Source: Paraconiothyrium sp. Pb-2020
Taxonomy: Eukaryota > Ascomycota > Dothideomycetes > Pleosporales > Didymosphaeriaceae
NCBI GenBank assembly: GCA_022419385.1
Contig: JAJUBI010000005.1
Coordinates: 3,224,001-3,288,000 of the forward strand
Direction: 5' to 3'
Length of the DNA: 64,000 bases
The stretch's first letter is position 1; each line of letters starts with the position of its first letter. The position numbers and the translations under genes are program-made. Under the pieces are notes generated by a model. It was not told the DNA's origin. It made no database searches and worked only from the letters and a program-made list of their open reading frames with translations. Shown here in pieces: positions 11,957 to 26,481 of this stretch.

Positions 11957-13037
11957 TCGGTTCTGTAGGCGCAAGGCGCAAGGCGCATGAGCCCTCGCGC
12001 CTTTCTGTGGGTCGTGGATTAGGATGGCAAGATGTTGAGAGCGCTGGACGGCACGGTGTCTGCGATCCGGCTGTGTTGGGAGGCGGTCTCAGTACTAACT
12101 AGCACAGTACGATGGACAACAGGATATGGACGCAGTGGAGCGGAGGTGGAGAGTGTGGGAGGCAGAGGCGGAGTAGCGGAGCAGCACCTTATCTGGCTAC
12201 GAGCACAGAGAGAAGGGGCAGGCGGTGAGTAGCTGTGCCGTGGGCGTGGGCGTGGGCGTGAGCGTGAGCGGGGTGTGATGGGCGGCCAGTCTGGGCAGTG
12301 GGATGGGCGCGGTGAAGGAGAGCAGGGCTGAGGCGGAAGGTGCAGGATGGCGGCTGGGAGAGGTTGCAATCAACGGAATGAGGGGCAGGCGCGGGCAGAG
12401 GACTATTATGCGGACGTTCAAGCAAGGCTGCAAGAGGCCGTCAGCTGCTCCGGGGGCAAGTGCCTGGGACTGAGACGACGGCAGAGGTGGGACAGGCGCC
12501 AGTCGTTGCACGCTGAATTAAATCCGGGACAGAGCGCCGCGTCTCGTGCTGGCAGGCCCAGGTCCAGCTCGAGGTCCAGCGTCTGCCGCGAGCTTGGTGT
12601 TGGTTCCGGCTGCGGCGGCCACGGCGTAACATGAGCTGCAAACCGACGGCGCGCGTATGCACCGCTCGACCTGCGCGACCACGCCCGGCCGTCGCGTCCA
12701 GCCACACACTGCAGCATCCTTGGGCGAAGCAGACAGCCAGGCGAACGACCACTGTCCGGGCGTGACGTGGTAAACGATACGACAACATGTGCAGGTGGTT
12801 CCAGAAGGCCGTCGTCGTAGACAGCAGGTGTTGGCACAACATCACCACGGCGGCGCCCTCGGACCCGTCCCGTCACGTGACCCCGAAAACGCCCGAGCCC
12901 TCCTCCCCCGGCCCGCAAATTCGAAGCTCGAGCTGTCTGGCGCGGCGCGTCGACCACGCTCCTGTCTGCAATTGCGGCTTCCAACAGACCATCCGTCCTC
13001 CTCCAACCCCACCGTCTCATCTCTGCTGACCGCCGCC
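11957..13037. other. Divergent intergenic region, RING gene / fumarase
   Basis: GC-rich 1.1-kb spacer serving as the 5' side of both neighbours. Long open frames exist on both strands only because GC-rich DNA has few stops; one on the minus strand runs into the fumarase coding sequence. A pyrimidine-rich stretch lies near 12,990-13,020, just before the fumarase start. Confidence 0.45.
12240..12269. repeat. Short hexamer tandem repeat (GTGGGC/GTGAGC)
   Basis: Three copies of GTGGGC followed by two of GTGAGC in tandem, within the divergent promoter region. It is a small, possibly length-variable microsatellite. Confidence 0.8.
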
Positions 13038-14737
13038 ATGTTCCGATCTGCGCTGAAGCCCCGCGCAGCCGAGGCGGGCCTCCGCTCTGCTCTGGCACAT
13101 GCGAGCACCCGCCCTGCGCTCGCGACCAGATATTGGCCGGCGCAGACCGGGCGAGCGCCTCTGTCGACAGCCCCGCGCTACGCTCAGTTGCACTCACAAA
13201 ACACCCCGCAGCGCCGCCAGTTCACATCCACCACCGCCATGGCTTCTACGCGCACAGAGAGCGATGCCTTTGGCGAGATCCAGGTCCCCGCCGACCGGTA
13301 CTGGGGCGCTCAGACGGAGCGCTCCCTGGAGAACTTCAGGATCAACCAGCCGCAGGACCGCATGCCGCCGCCTATTGTCAAGGCCTTTGGCATCCTGAAG
13401 GGTGCCGCCGCCACCGTCAACATGAAGTTTGGCCTGGGTATGTACACACGCCGTCCCCCTGCCGTGCTAAACTCACCATGACCAGACCCAAAGGTTGGAC
13501 AGGCTATCCAGCAGGCCGCTGCTGAAGTCGCCGACCTGAAGCTCATCGACCACTTCCCGCTCGTCGTCTGGCAGACCGGCTCCGGCACCCAGTCCAACAT
13601 GAACGCCAACGAAGTCATCTCGAACCGCGCCATCGAGATCCTCGGCGGCCAGATGGGGAGCAAGAAGCCCGTCCACCCCAACGACCACGTCAACATGTCT
13701 GCTTCCTCCAACGACACCTTCCCGACCGTCATGCACATCGCTGCTGTTATCGACCTAGAGGAGTCGCTCCTCCCAGCGCTCAAGAGCCTCCGCGATGCTT
13801 TGAAGAAGAAGAGCGAGCTGTTCGAGAGCATCATCAAGATCGGCAGGACCCACTTGCAGGATGCTACACCCTTGACACTTGGCCAGGAGTTCTCTGGCTA
13901 CGTTCAGCAGCTTGACTTCGGCATCGAGCGAGTTCGGTCTTCTCTACCTCGTCTCAAGATGCTCGCCCAGGGTGGCACTGCGGTCGGCACTGGTATCAAC
14001 ACGTTTAAGGGTTTTGCCGAGGACATTGCGTCTGAAGTCAGCAACATGACAGGACACGACTTCGTCACTGCGCCCAACAAGTTTGAGGCTCTTGCGGCAC
14101 ACGACGCTGTCGTGGAGGCTCATGGCCAGCTTAACACTCTTGCAACGTCCCTGTTCAAAATCGCTCAAGACATCCGCTTCCTTGGCTCCGGTCCCCGATG
14201 CGGCCTTGGCGAGCTGAAGCTTCCAGAAAACGAGCCCGGCTCGTCAATCATGCCTGGCAAGGTCAATCCGACTCAGTGCGAGTCCCTCACCATGGTCTGC
14301 ACCCAGGTTTTCGGAAACAACGCCGCAACCACCTTTGCAGGCTCCCAAGGCAATTTTGAACTCAACGTTTTCAAGCCCGTCATGATCCGCAATCTGCTCC
14401 ACAGCTCTCGTCTCCTAGCTGATGCTATGAGGAGCTTCGAGAAGAACTTGGTGGAAGGCCTGGAGGCGGACGAGAAGCGCATTGGTGCTCTGCTGAACGA
14501 GAGGTGAGTCTCTTTGCTCTCTATCCCAACACTTGCTGACTTCATCGTAGCCTGATGTTGGTCACCTGCCTTAACCCCGTCATCGGATATGATGCCGCCT
14601 CCAAGACCGCCAAGAATGCACACAAGAAAGGTATCACTCTCAAAGAGAGTGCCCTCGAGCTCAAGACGATCAGTGAGGAGGACTTCGACAAGCACGTCCG
14701 ACCGGAGCTCATGATTGCGCCCAAGGAAAAAAATTAG
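13038..14737 (+). CDS. FUM1: Fumarate hydratase (class II fumarase), mitochondrial
   Basis: Exons 13038-13437, 13486-14503 and 14551-14737 give 534 residues. The enzyme interconverts fumarate and malate in the TCA cycle. The first 67 residues are rich in Arg, Ala and Ser and nearly free of acidic residues, a typical mitochondrial presequence. A second in-frame ATG (13239, Met68, [12 protein letters not shown]) lies exactly at the start of the mature enzyme and could give the cytosolic form. Family landmarks are GSGTQSNMN, the [13 protein letters not shown] stretch, GRTHLQDA, and the signature [11 protein letters not shown] near residue 385, followed by the C-terminal [14 protein letters not shown]. 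Both introns are 47-48 nt, with GTATGT and GTGAGT donors. Length and residues look complete and functional. Confidence 0.97.
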
Positions 14738-15002
14738 ATGTGGCTTCCGTAAATAGTACAACATACATGTAAGCGTATAGCAGTCGGCCCATGTGTAAAT
14801 AGAGATGATATCCACTTGAACCTTCCCAAAACGTTGGTAGGCGTCGACTCAACACAGTGGTTTGCTGAATTGGTCGTCTTTCATATCCTTGGTAGCCGCG
14901 CAAACATGGTTACTATGTAACTGTTCATCGACAGCCATGTACCAGACCGCACCTGTGAAGTCCTGCGCTTCGCCCAATGGATGTTTCAGGGCTCCTGCGC
15001 TG

Positions 15003-15024
15003 CCTAGGTAGGTAGGTACCTAGG
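15003..15024. repeat. TAGG-rich palindromic cluster
   Basis: Overlapping TAGG/CCTA units forming an imperfect palindrome centred on GGTACC, about 120 bp upstream of the SMC5 start. It could be a protein-binding cluster or a short repeat. Confidence 0.6.
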
Positions 15025-15090
15025 TAAACGCGATATCACGTGCATGGGTCTGTGCGTCGCGCCGTTACATTACTCAACAGTACTAAACAC

Positions 15091-15110
15091 CAACGCAACG
15101 CAACGCAACG
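15091..15110. repeat. CAACG tandem repeat (4 units)
   Basis: Four perfect copies of CAACG, immediately upstream of the SMC5 start. Probably part of its 5' UTR. Confidence 0.8.
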
Positions 15111-15113
15111 TAA

Positions 15114-18736
<3,623 letters not shown>

Positions 18737-19505
18737 GCAGGATTTAATATTATATAATAGGGCACTCGGGTTTGAGACGCCTGTCTCGCAGAGATGGGTG
18801 ACACGGCGCACACGGGCGATCGTGGGCATTCTAGCGCTGGACATTTGGGTTGCAACATGGCATTGGAATTATCTTTTGCTCCCATAGATGTGGGTTAGAT
18901 TCTGGATTAATGACCAGTGTAACAGCTACGACATCCACGTAATCTTACCCTTTTGAAATTGAGCGTATATGCTTGTCTGGTCAGCTAGTGATTGTGACCA
19001 TTATGTTCGTGTCTCTTGTAGTACGCCGCTTCGTGTGTCCGTGTTGTATGGATAGCATGGTAACAAATCACACTCAGTGTCGTATATGGCCGGCTCGATA
19101 TCACGTTTGAGCGTGTCATTGTCGCATGACACGTCGCCGGACAAGCTTCATACCAGTGAAACAGGATAGCGCCAGGACATGCAACGCTGGAAAGTAGCTT
19201 GCTAAGCTATGCGACTTATTTACCACCTAATATACTACGACGGCAACGGATACTAACGCCGCTCGTTGTTTATAAAGCTCCTGCTCAGCGCAACGTGGCG
19301 AACCTCTCCTGCCACGATATGAGATCTAATCAGGTTGCACGCCAACCCGTTATGTTGCCAATTGATAACAGCAAAAGCGAACGTTCCTGGAGTGATGCGG
19401 TCGGGCTAAGATCCGGATATTACACAGAGGGGTCTGCCTGTTAGCGTTTATCGCTATCAAGAGACAACCTAGGCCGTTGTATCCTTTGCTACCACACTCC
19501 TAATT
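18737..19505. other. Intergenic, 3' of SMC5
   Basis: No recognisable gene. Composition drifts towards AT. A short open frame at 19199-19444 has no features of a real protein. Confidence 0.4.
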
Positions 19506-20063
19506 ATGCACATCCCACCGCTACTATCCCTCCTACTCGTCGCCGTTTCAATCCCCTCCACTGACAATGACACCCAAACATGGACTATTACTCGCCTCGA
19601 CTATCATAAGATATCCAGGCTTCGGCCCCCTACACATCCTCTGATCCGTCTTCGCCGTCTTTAATACCACGCTTTCTCTTGACGTCTTGATCCCGGGTGC
19701 CTGGCCACCGCACGGGAGTTGGATCGTGACGTGCGAGCTTTACATGGGAATATATAAATTCGCCACGGACACTTGTGGTTTGTTGGGGACAAGAGGGTAA
19801 GAACTAGAACGGGATGGGGATGGGGAAGGGGATGGGTAGTATATATTTTGGGGCGGAGAAGTGCAAGTGGGTTGGGTAAAGGCGACGGTGCAGTGCTTGA
19901 TTATTTCCTGGAGGACACGAAGGTCGATCTGCCGTTCAATCTGGAGATGTGGAGATCTGGTCTCGACTCGAACCCGGATAAGCTGTGGTTACACAAACCC
20001 CTCCAGTTCAATCTCTTTCACGATAAAATGAGCGCATACCTCATTCGCTTAGGGCAAAGAGCG
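19506..20063 (+). pseudogene. Possible relic of a small secreted protein gene
   Basis: An ATG at 19506 opens with a hydrophobic signal-peptide-like stretch (MHIPPLLSLLLVAVSIPS) followed by TWTITRLDYH, then the frame shifts. The next frame reads NTTLSLDVLIPGAWPP, then VTCELY and ATDTCG, with cysteines expected of a secreted protein, before further stops near 19,798. A third frame is open through about 20,030. No single frame or plausible intron set joins these. I read this as a decayed small secreted protein gene of unknown family; chance frames are the alternative. Confidence 0.3.
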
Positions 20064-20856
20064 CTGCTGGCCTTCATTTTAGCGCATGTTTACCGCATTT
20101 TATGCTGGTTGGAACACTGTAGACAAGTGCACTGCAATCTGTCTACCAGCTACGACGATCCGAGCTCGCATAGGAGTTATCTTACTTGGCTGACGGGGGA
20201 GCCCCTGGGTAGTATGCGGTACAAATTGCGTAGTGTCGACAATATTGACTTGAGTAATCAGAAGGAGGTGCAAAATCGTGGCACGGAGATTTCTGTTGCC
20301 TATTCAATGTTGGGCTGATGATTTGTAATGTGGTGGGATTGGAAGTTGGAGTACAAAATAGAACATAGAGCTGCTTCAAAGCGATCAAATAGAGAAGACG
20401 GCCAAAGATGAGTGAAATGCTTTTATACTCTCAATTACCTATACTTTGTAGGCACTGATTACGAAGACCATTTAAGGTAGTGCTACCGCTCATTCCTTCC
20501 AATTCGTAGTCGTATTATTCCGAGGTCCTGTGAGACACTCGTATGTCCTCGGAACCTCGACACCGTGCGAGATGCGACTTGATTGCCACATTTCGGAAAC
20601 TCACACTTCTCAAGATCCGGGTTCCCGCATGTCTTTTTGTCTCGCACTCGGATTTCAACGCTTACCAAGAATGCTACGTCCTTCGACAGCCGCCTCGTTC
20701 TGCTTATCAAGCGAGGAAAAGTTGCCTTTTGGGCATATGCACATGGTACCATGCGGAGGTGATCCAAACCAACTGCGAAACCCGAAGGCACAAAGTCAGT
20801 GTATGTCTACAAGACGTGGGGATGGTACTTTCGCTCGTGTCCCAGCTGAGCGGACA
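20064..20856. other. Intergenic
   Basis: Short overlapping open frames on both strands at 20,480-20,930 have no recognisable domain and no codon pattern favouring one strand. I see no gene. Confidence 0.35.
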
Positions 20857-20899
20857 AAATACTCTTGTTCGTGTTTTTAAGACACGAAAAAGAGTATTT
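20857..20899. repeat. Inverted repeat (18-bp arms, 7-nt loop) at a 3' gene end
   Basis: Arms 20857-20874 and 20882-20899 are reverse complements with one mismatch, separated by TTTTAAG. The stop codon of the cysteine-rich gene (20879-20877 on the minus strand) lies in the loop, so its transcript would end in a stable hairpin that spans the stop codon. Confidence 0.8.
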
Positions 20900-21580
20900 C
20901 TTCTTCGCCTTGCTGAAAGACACGATTAATTTTTACCTGGGAGACTTGCCAGCACTTCGAGCGAATAGGACCGCAAGGATACGGACAAACGTAGTCGGCG
21001 TTTACTTCAGAGCCCAAGTCGACTTCCATGGGATCAATCTTGCCGTTTGCGTCATCGATGGACAAAACGGTGTCCTCCTTTTCGGCTCGTTCAAGCTCGT
21101 CGAGCGTCTCGGCCATGCAGTTGCATCCGCCAAAGCTATTACAGCAATGGTACTTGTTGCATCTAGGATCGCAGCCTGGAGGGGTGGCGGAGGGGCCGTA
21201 GTTGTCGGAACAGCACTGGTAGTGCGGTAGAGTAGCTGAATTGAGAATCGAATTGCTCAAACTCGGCCAGCACCTCCGCTCGACAGTAACACTCGCCCCA
21301 TGGATAGCAGCAGTGGTACTTCCTGCACCTCTCATCACACTGTGGTGGAGGGGCTGGTGTGGAAGTCGGTGGAGTTGTTGAAGTAATCGTAGAGGCGGGA
21401 GGGTACCCAGGGAAACGGGCATGTTTGGGACCCTCCTCGCGAGCGAACAACGAGTTGTCTTCGGCTGCCTGCACCGGGTTCAATGACGTAATATATGTTG
21501 AAGAATCATCTACTCACGTCTGCTGGCACGGCGGCCGCAAGAGCAATCAACGCTCCGAAGGCAATTGCGAGAAGCTTCAT
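20877..21580 (-). pseudogene. Cysteine-rich secreted protein with two tandem domains, frame broken in linker
   Basis: Exon 1 (21580-21518) encodes a clean signal peptide, MKLLAIAFGALIALAAAVPA. A 49-nt intron (GTGAGT ... GTGCAG) leads to exon 2 from 21468. A Thr/Pro linker precedes domain 1, CDERCRKYHCCYPWGECYC followed by RAEVLAEFEQ. A second unit, CDPRCNKYHCCNSFGGCNC followed by MAETLDELE, is clearly a duplicate but lies in another frame. The second Thr/Pro linker, near 21,190-21,250, reads in a third frame, so at least two indels separate the domains; no GT donor is available to make an intron there. An acidic stretch and a third Cys cluster (VCPYPCGP, KCW) follow to the stop at 20877. A TATA box lies about 105 bp upstream. 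It resembles a fungal effector-type secreted protein. Family unknown; the break could be real decay or sequence error. Confidence 0.6.
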
Positions 21581-22078
21581 AGCTTGATGAGAGCGGGTCG
21601 ACTTTTGTGATGTTGGAAGAGAGAGGTCGTACACACTAGGGAAATAGAAGGTGTAGAAGAGAAGAGCTTAGGAGATTGAACTTTTATAGGCATCCACTGT
21701 CGTCAGCTGCAGTGATAGTGAGATATTGCTGTCGCTGTTGGCAACGGTGAGGGAAATTGTAGCGAACAAAGTAATTGTGGGCCGGCTGGCCGCCGACAAA
21801 CAAGGGCGATAGAACAGGCAGGAGTAGTCTTTAGCGTGCACTCTTTGGAAATGACTGACAAACGCTGCCCTCAACACTCGAACTTCGGCCCGGCCTAGGC
21901 GAAGACTATTCTGATCAACATTTAAGCAGTGCTTAACATGCCTCGTAATATCTGTGGGTAGGACAGGATCTTGCGACGTCCATCAATTGACGGTAGCAGC
22001 GCATCGGAACGAGGCGCAGTTTGCTGAGACATGGTCCACCTATCGGTGTGAGTGTCATGCCTGGTGAGAAACAAGCAT
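21581..22078. other. Intergenic / promoter of the cysteine-rich gene
   Basis: Holds the minus-strand TATA box at 21684-21690 and a putative short 5' UTR. Nothing else recognised. Confidence 0.4.
21684..21690 (-). promoter_or_regulatory. TATA box of the cysteine-rich secreted gene
   Basis: TATAAAA on the minus strand, 104 bp upstream of the ATG at 21580, a usual distance for fungal genes. Confidence 0.55.
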
Positions 22079-23623
22079 TCACGGTCTAGGTGGAGGCATG
22101 TTATGCGGGGTTGAGGGCACTCTAGAGGCGATCTGAAGATTGGTATGTGAACTCATTGGCAGCTGTTGAGTATGGGCCACACGTGGATGCGCTGCTGGGC
22201 CCACTGATTGCGAAGCTGAAGTTGTTGCGCGGCTTATCGCAGAGGCCGCCTCTGTGCATATAGGCACGTATTTCCGCGTTGAGCTCATCGGAAAGCTTCT
22301 TACCGATGCTCTTCCTTACGCGTTCGTCCGACTTTGCGTGTTCAAATGCAGGTTTAGCAGGTCTTTGATTTCCTCCTGTTGTTTCGACGTTCTTCAACTT
22401 GATCTGAGAGCACTCAGAGCGCTCTCCAACTCACCTGTCGCTCTCGCTAAGCTTGTAAGCAGTTGACTGAGCTTTTCGAAATTAGAGTCTCGCTCCTACA
22501 TCGCTTGGCTGATATTATATTATGTGCACGCTTGCTTTGTCTTGGTGTCTTTGAAGTGATTCGCAAGAAACTCGAACTTTTGCTGGCGAGTAGCAAAACT
22601 CGTTTCGGATGTTATGCTGCCTTCCTCGAGAGTTTCAGACTCCGCTTTCGAGGACATTGATCTCTCCCCTCGAGACGTTTGCTATTGTCTTGAAGTCCAT
22701 TCAACCTCGCTCCCCAACCCCATGAACCCTGTTCTAGTTCCTCAGCCTTGGACTAATGCTGGTCAGTTTTATCCGGACTTCATTGAGCTCCTTGATCGTC
22801 TCCGCCTGAGAGTTGCTAATCACCAACACGGTGGCCTTAAGCTCTCTCGAAGATTACGAGCGCGTGTCCGAATCCTTCGCACTTCACCCAGAGGGCTTCG
22901 ATCTGCTAATGTGCCTGTTTCTCATAATTTCCAAGTTCTTTGATCCTCTCTCCATTCTCTTCTGTGACCCTCTTCAGGCCTCGATGCGTTTTAACGTCTC
23001 AATCCGTTTTTCCTTCTTATCTAGGTCCTACGGTATAGTCTCCAACTGTTTGTCCTGCTTTTATGAAATCTCCCTTTCATTATTTTGGTCGGTCTGCAAA
23101 TCCATGACCTGTTTTTGCACGTCCTCAAGGGGTGGCAGCTGTGGACGAGAGAGATTTTCAAGAGTACCGTGTGTGAACGTTTTGAAGCTCGCTTCGATCA
23201 CAGTGAGTTTTTCAGCCTTTGGTGACCATTGTCTTTGGAGGGTTGGCCATATGTGAAGGGAAGGGCTACATGATGCTTGCCATTTCTCGAGATTAGACGT
23301 CAATGTGTCCACCTGAGTGCACAAGGACTGCTGTTTTAGGCGTGCTTCTCACTAGGGAAATCGGTCCTAAAGACTCGCTCGACGACCGATTGCATTCGTG
23401 TATTGAGCATGATTTCGAGGTCTCGGCATGGGACTTCTGAGCCTCCGTTAATTTGGCAGATGATGCGTCGGTTTGCTCTCTCAATGATTTTCCTAACCCG
23501 TTGTTTCTCGAGTTCTAGGCTTCTTTCAACGTCCTGTTTTGGTGAATCCAACCGGCCTTCACAGACTAGGATTTGCTGGTCAAAATTTCTTTTTTTTCCT
23601 ATCAAAATAAATGTAATTCGCAT
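22079..23623 (-). pseudogene. Decayed gene for a coiled-coil protein
   Basis: On the minus strand, coding-like segments rich in Glu, Lys, Gln, Arg and Leu succeed each other in different frames: SLELEKQRVRKIIERANRR (near 23,500), PPLEDVQKQVMDLQTDQ (near 23,110), ENGERIKELGNYEKQA (near 22,950), QAETIKELNEVRIKL (near 22,800) and KQQEEIKDLLNLHLN (near 22,370). Several internal stops are TAG where CAG would fit, as produced by C-to-T change. There is no open model. It looks like a long coiled-coil protein (SMC- or myosin-tail-like) now dead; the family cannot be named. Confidence 0.45.
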
Positions 23624-25589
23624 CGAATTAGGTACAATCAGGTACTATATAGATAGTATCTAATAGGGGGTACCCTTAAGATACCTGGTAGCGCATGCAA
23701 CCAATAGATGATGATAGATAGTCAGATCCTTTACATTAAACCTATTTCCGCGCCATGGGCTGTGGGGCCACGTCTTTATGGAAACGATGATATATAGACC
23801 GCTAATCCCCCAGTTTGCCGTTGATGACATACATCGCAACCCTTTTCATAGGGTTGAATTCGGTTGGAGACCTCGTCGCGTGAAAAGGTGCTCATATCCG
23901 CAATTTCGTCCCAGTATACCTCTTCGTCTGTATTCTCGTTGTTAAGGTGTGGCGATTCCTGTTCTCTGGAATCGTTAACTGTTGCCCTTTAGAGCCTGGG
24001 ACTAGTTGCCTCCTCTGTGTACATACGGCCGCGCTTCCGCGAAAGGATTGGTAAGGCTTTTGGGCGTGGACTTTGATTGACCATCCCATGCGGCACACGG
24101 CCTCGTGCTTCACTGCGCTCGCACTGTTGTTGCCACGTGGAATAATGTCTTCGATGGTCGCATCGTGTGTTGGGAACGTTGCAAGTAGGTGTAGTATTGG
24201 GTGACACATCGTTTTTGATGCTTCTGACCAGAGACGAGTTCAAGATCGTGACCGATCATGCAATCGTGAGTTTACTTGCAGCTTTCTTTGAGCGTGGAAC
24301 TGGCTTAGCCTCTGTCTGGTCTTGATGGAACTTATCATGCTCTGAAGAAACAAATCCCTCGTGATCAACAGCTAGGAGCTTGGATTGTAGCGTGTTCTGG
24401 TTCTTTAGAGAAATTGATGACGGAGCTGAACAGCTACTCGCATCGCGCCTCCTTCCTTGTGCTTGCCGCCCAGCGCGGGGCCCCATACTGCTTCTCACTA
24501 CCACCTCAGTCAATAGCACTTTGTTCCATGTACGGCGTATCAGGGTTTGTAACAGTCCACTCGCTCTGTGGTGTGATGCCAACAACTTCTTGCGTTGGGA
24601 CATCTTCGTGAGTCTGACCCATAACCGTACTGGCAGGTTTAACCCATAATTTCTGGTGTAGGGTCCAAAGCTTCGAGGGCGCTCATATACACGAACTATT
24701 CGTGGATACGGTGTTGATTTATGATTATCAATTCGGTGCATGAGAATAAGTCATAGCTGAAGATCGAAGTGATTCTTTATGGGGTGTCAGGCTTCCAAGC
24801 GAGTGGTGGTAAATGTAAGAAGCAAATAACGCTGCATGGAGCCGTGCCGACCTATCATCTTTTGACGTGGGCTCAAACCTTATACGATCACACACACAAG
24901 CCGACTTACTGCGAGCAGTCATGTCCACCACCGCGCGGTCGGACGCCATGCACAAACATTGGTACATGTTACACGGCATGTCCTTTGCTGTAGTGTGGGA
25001 GGAAACGCTTCAACAGCCTTGAAATATGGACGACAGTTCGATAATATTCCTATTCTCTTTGATCGATGGCCAATTACAGCGGCGCAACAGCAGGGGTTTC
25101 ACCTAATGTGATGTGGGTGACCAGGGAAAGAAGCGTTGCACCATCGAAAAAAACGCTCACACGTTTCGCGCGTCGTACATAGATCTAGAAAACTACCGTT
25201 GCAGTGCCATGCCACGCTCGTCCTCGTAACACGAAGCCACGGCACGTATCACTGATGCCAGAACTGGATTCGATCCGCCGCCTACTCCAAACGGCGCATC
25301 TCCCTGGAACCTCCCACATCGTGTTCTGTCTTTATCGGGTTAATTGCGAGCTGTTCAAACAGACAATTGTTTTCTGGGCCGGTAGCACAATCTTGGAAGC
25401 AAACTGATTTTGATGTTAATATTGATTTTGATGAACCTTTTTACAGTCGCGGAGCCGTTCTTCGCGGTGTAGCACAGGAGCTCGAAGACGGTTTGTTTAC
25501 CCACAAAGGAGTCTTGGCTTATCTGCATTTATGCAAGTGCGCGATGCAATCATAGGAGTATGTTCGACATCGGTGATAATCGCAAGGGC
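23624..25589. other. Intergenic, possibly with decayed coding remnants
   Basis: Two kilobases without a supportable gene. A minus-strand frame at 24256-24741 and short frames at 23892-24243 have a protein-like composition in places but no domain, and frames change repeatedly. I would treat it as decayed or non-coding. Confidence 0.35.
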
Positions 25590-26124
25590 TGTATTGTCGG
25601 TGCTACATCGCCGTCCTGAACGCTGCCAGATGCCAGACGAGTGTCGGCTTCAGGTGAAGCGCACATACAAGCTGATTCGGCTAAAGATCCATCAAGCATG
25701 AGGATTGTCGTTATGTTCAACCACAAAAGTCCATCAGAGCACTTTACGGCGGGCCCGGGCCAGCGGGGTAATCAGGAAGCACCGCTTCGCATGGTCGACG
25801 CTCATGAGATGTAAAGGCGTCGCACCAAGGGGTGCTTCCACGGACTGTAACCTCGAAATCATAAGCCTCTCCCATTGCATCGGTACCGTTCTCTGTAAAG
25901 GATATCTCCGAAACTTGGTTCAACAACCGCTCTCGTATCTCGTATGGCGCCGGGATAAGTTGATCGAAAGATATAGAGCATTGCGTACCGATTGCCGTGG
26001 CCCCTTCCCTTGTCGACTTCGTAGAGCAGATTGGTAGCACCAAGTGTTGACATATAGGTGCCCCTCGAACAGTCCGCAGAGATAACTTCAAGCATGATAA
26101 AGATCCTGATCGCAGGGGGATCAT
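25590..26124 (-). pseudogene. Histidine acid phosphatase/phytase-family relic
   Basis: The minus-strand frame ending near 25,744 contains FTENGTDAMGEAYDFEV, then TVRGSTPWCDAFT, then AGPG, in the order and spacing of the C-terminal half of histidine acid phosphatases (…LxxMxxxC…RGSSPWCDVFT…AGPG…). About 130 bp further on, in another frame, QDGDVAP at 25,618-25,594 corresponds to the catalytic HD motif region (usually HDGDIAP), with Gln in place of His. The N-terminal half with RHGxRxP is not visible. Stops and frame changes make it a truncated pseudogene. Intact family members are usually secreted enzymes releasing phosphate from organic esters. Confidence 0.5.
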
Positions 26125-26481
26125 AGCGGATTTCGGCGCTAATGGTCACGAGGTCAACTCAAACCCGTGGACAGTCGGTGTGGATCTGACTGTAGGGAAC
26201 GATGCTTCGTGCCGAGCATGGCCACCATCGCCGCTTCTCGCAGTCATGCTTCAACTGATCGTCTTAATACAGTACCTTTAGGCGATAAAACGAGAGGAGA
26301 GAATGAAGAAGAGCAATGGGCATAGTGGGCCGACAACATTCGGCTTGAAGATATTCAAGTAAGATTGCACAGTAAGCCTATAAAAGTCAAAATGCTTTAC
26401 AACTACCCTGGGTATCATCGAAAAAAAGTCACCAAAACAATTTCCATCGTAACCTCGGCTAAAGCGACAAGAGCTGCATCC

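Noticed and set aside
12418..13197. 259-codon open frame on the minus strand
   Set aside because: It overlaps the fumarase exon antisense, lies in GC-rich DNA with few stops, and has no domain or plausible composition.
19773..20318. 181-codon open frame read as an intact gene
   Set aside because: Starts in the middle of a relic whose other parts lie in different frames; no complete protein can be supported.
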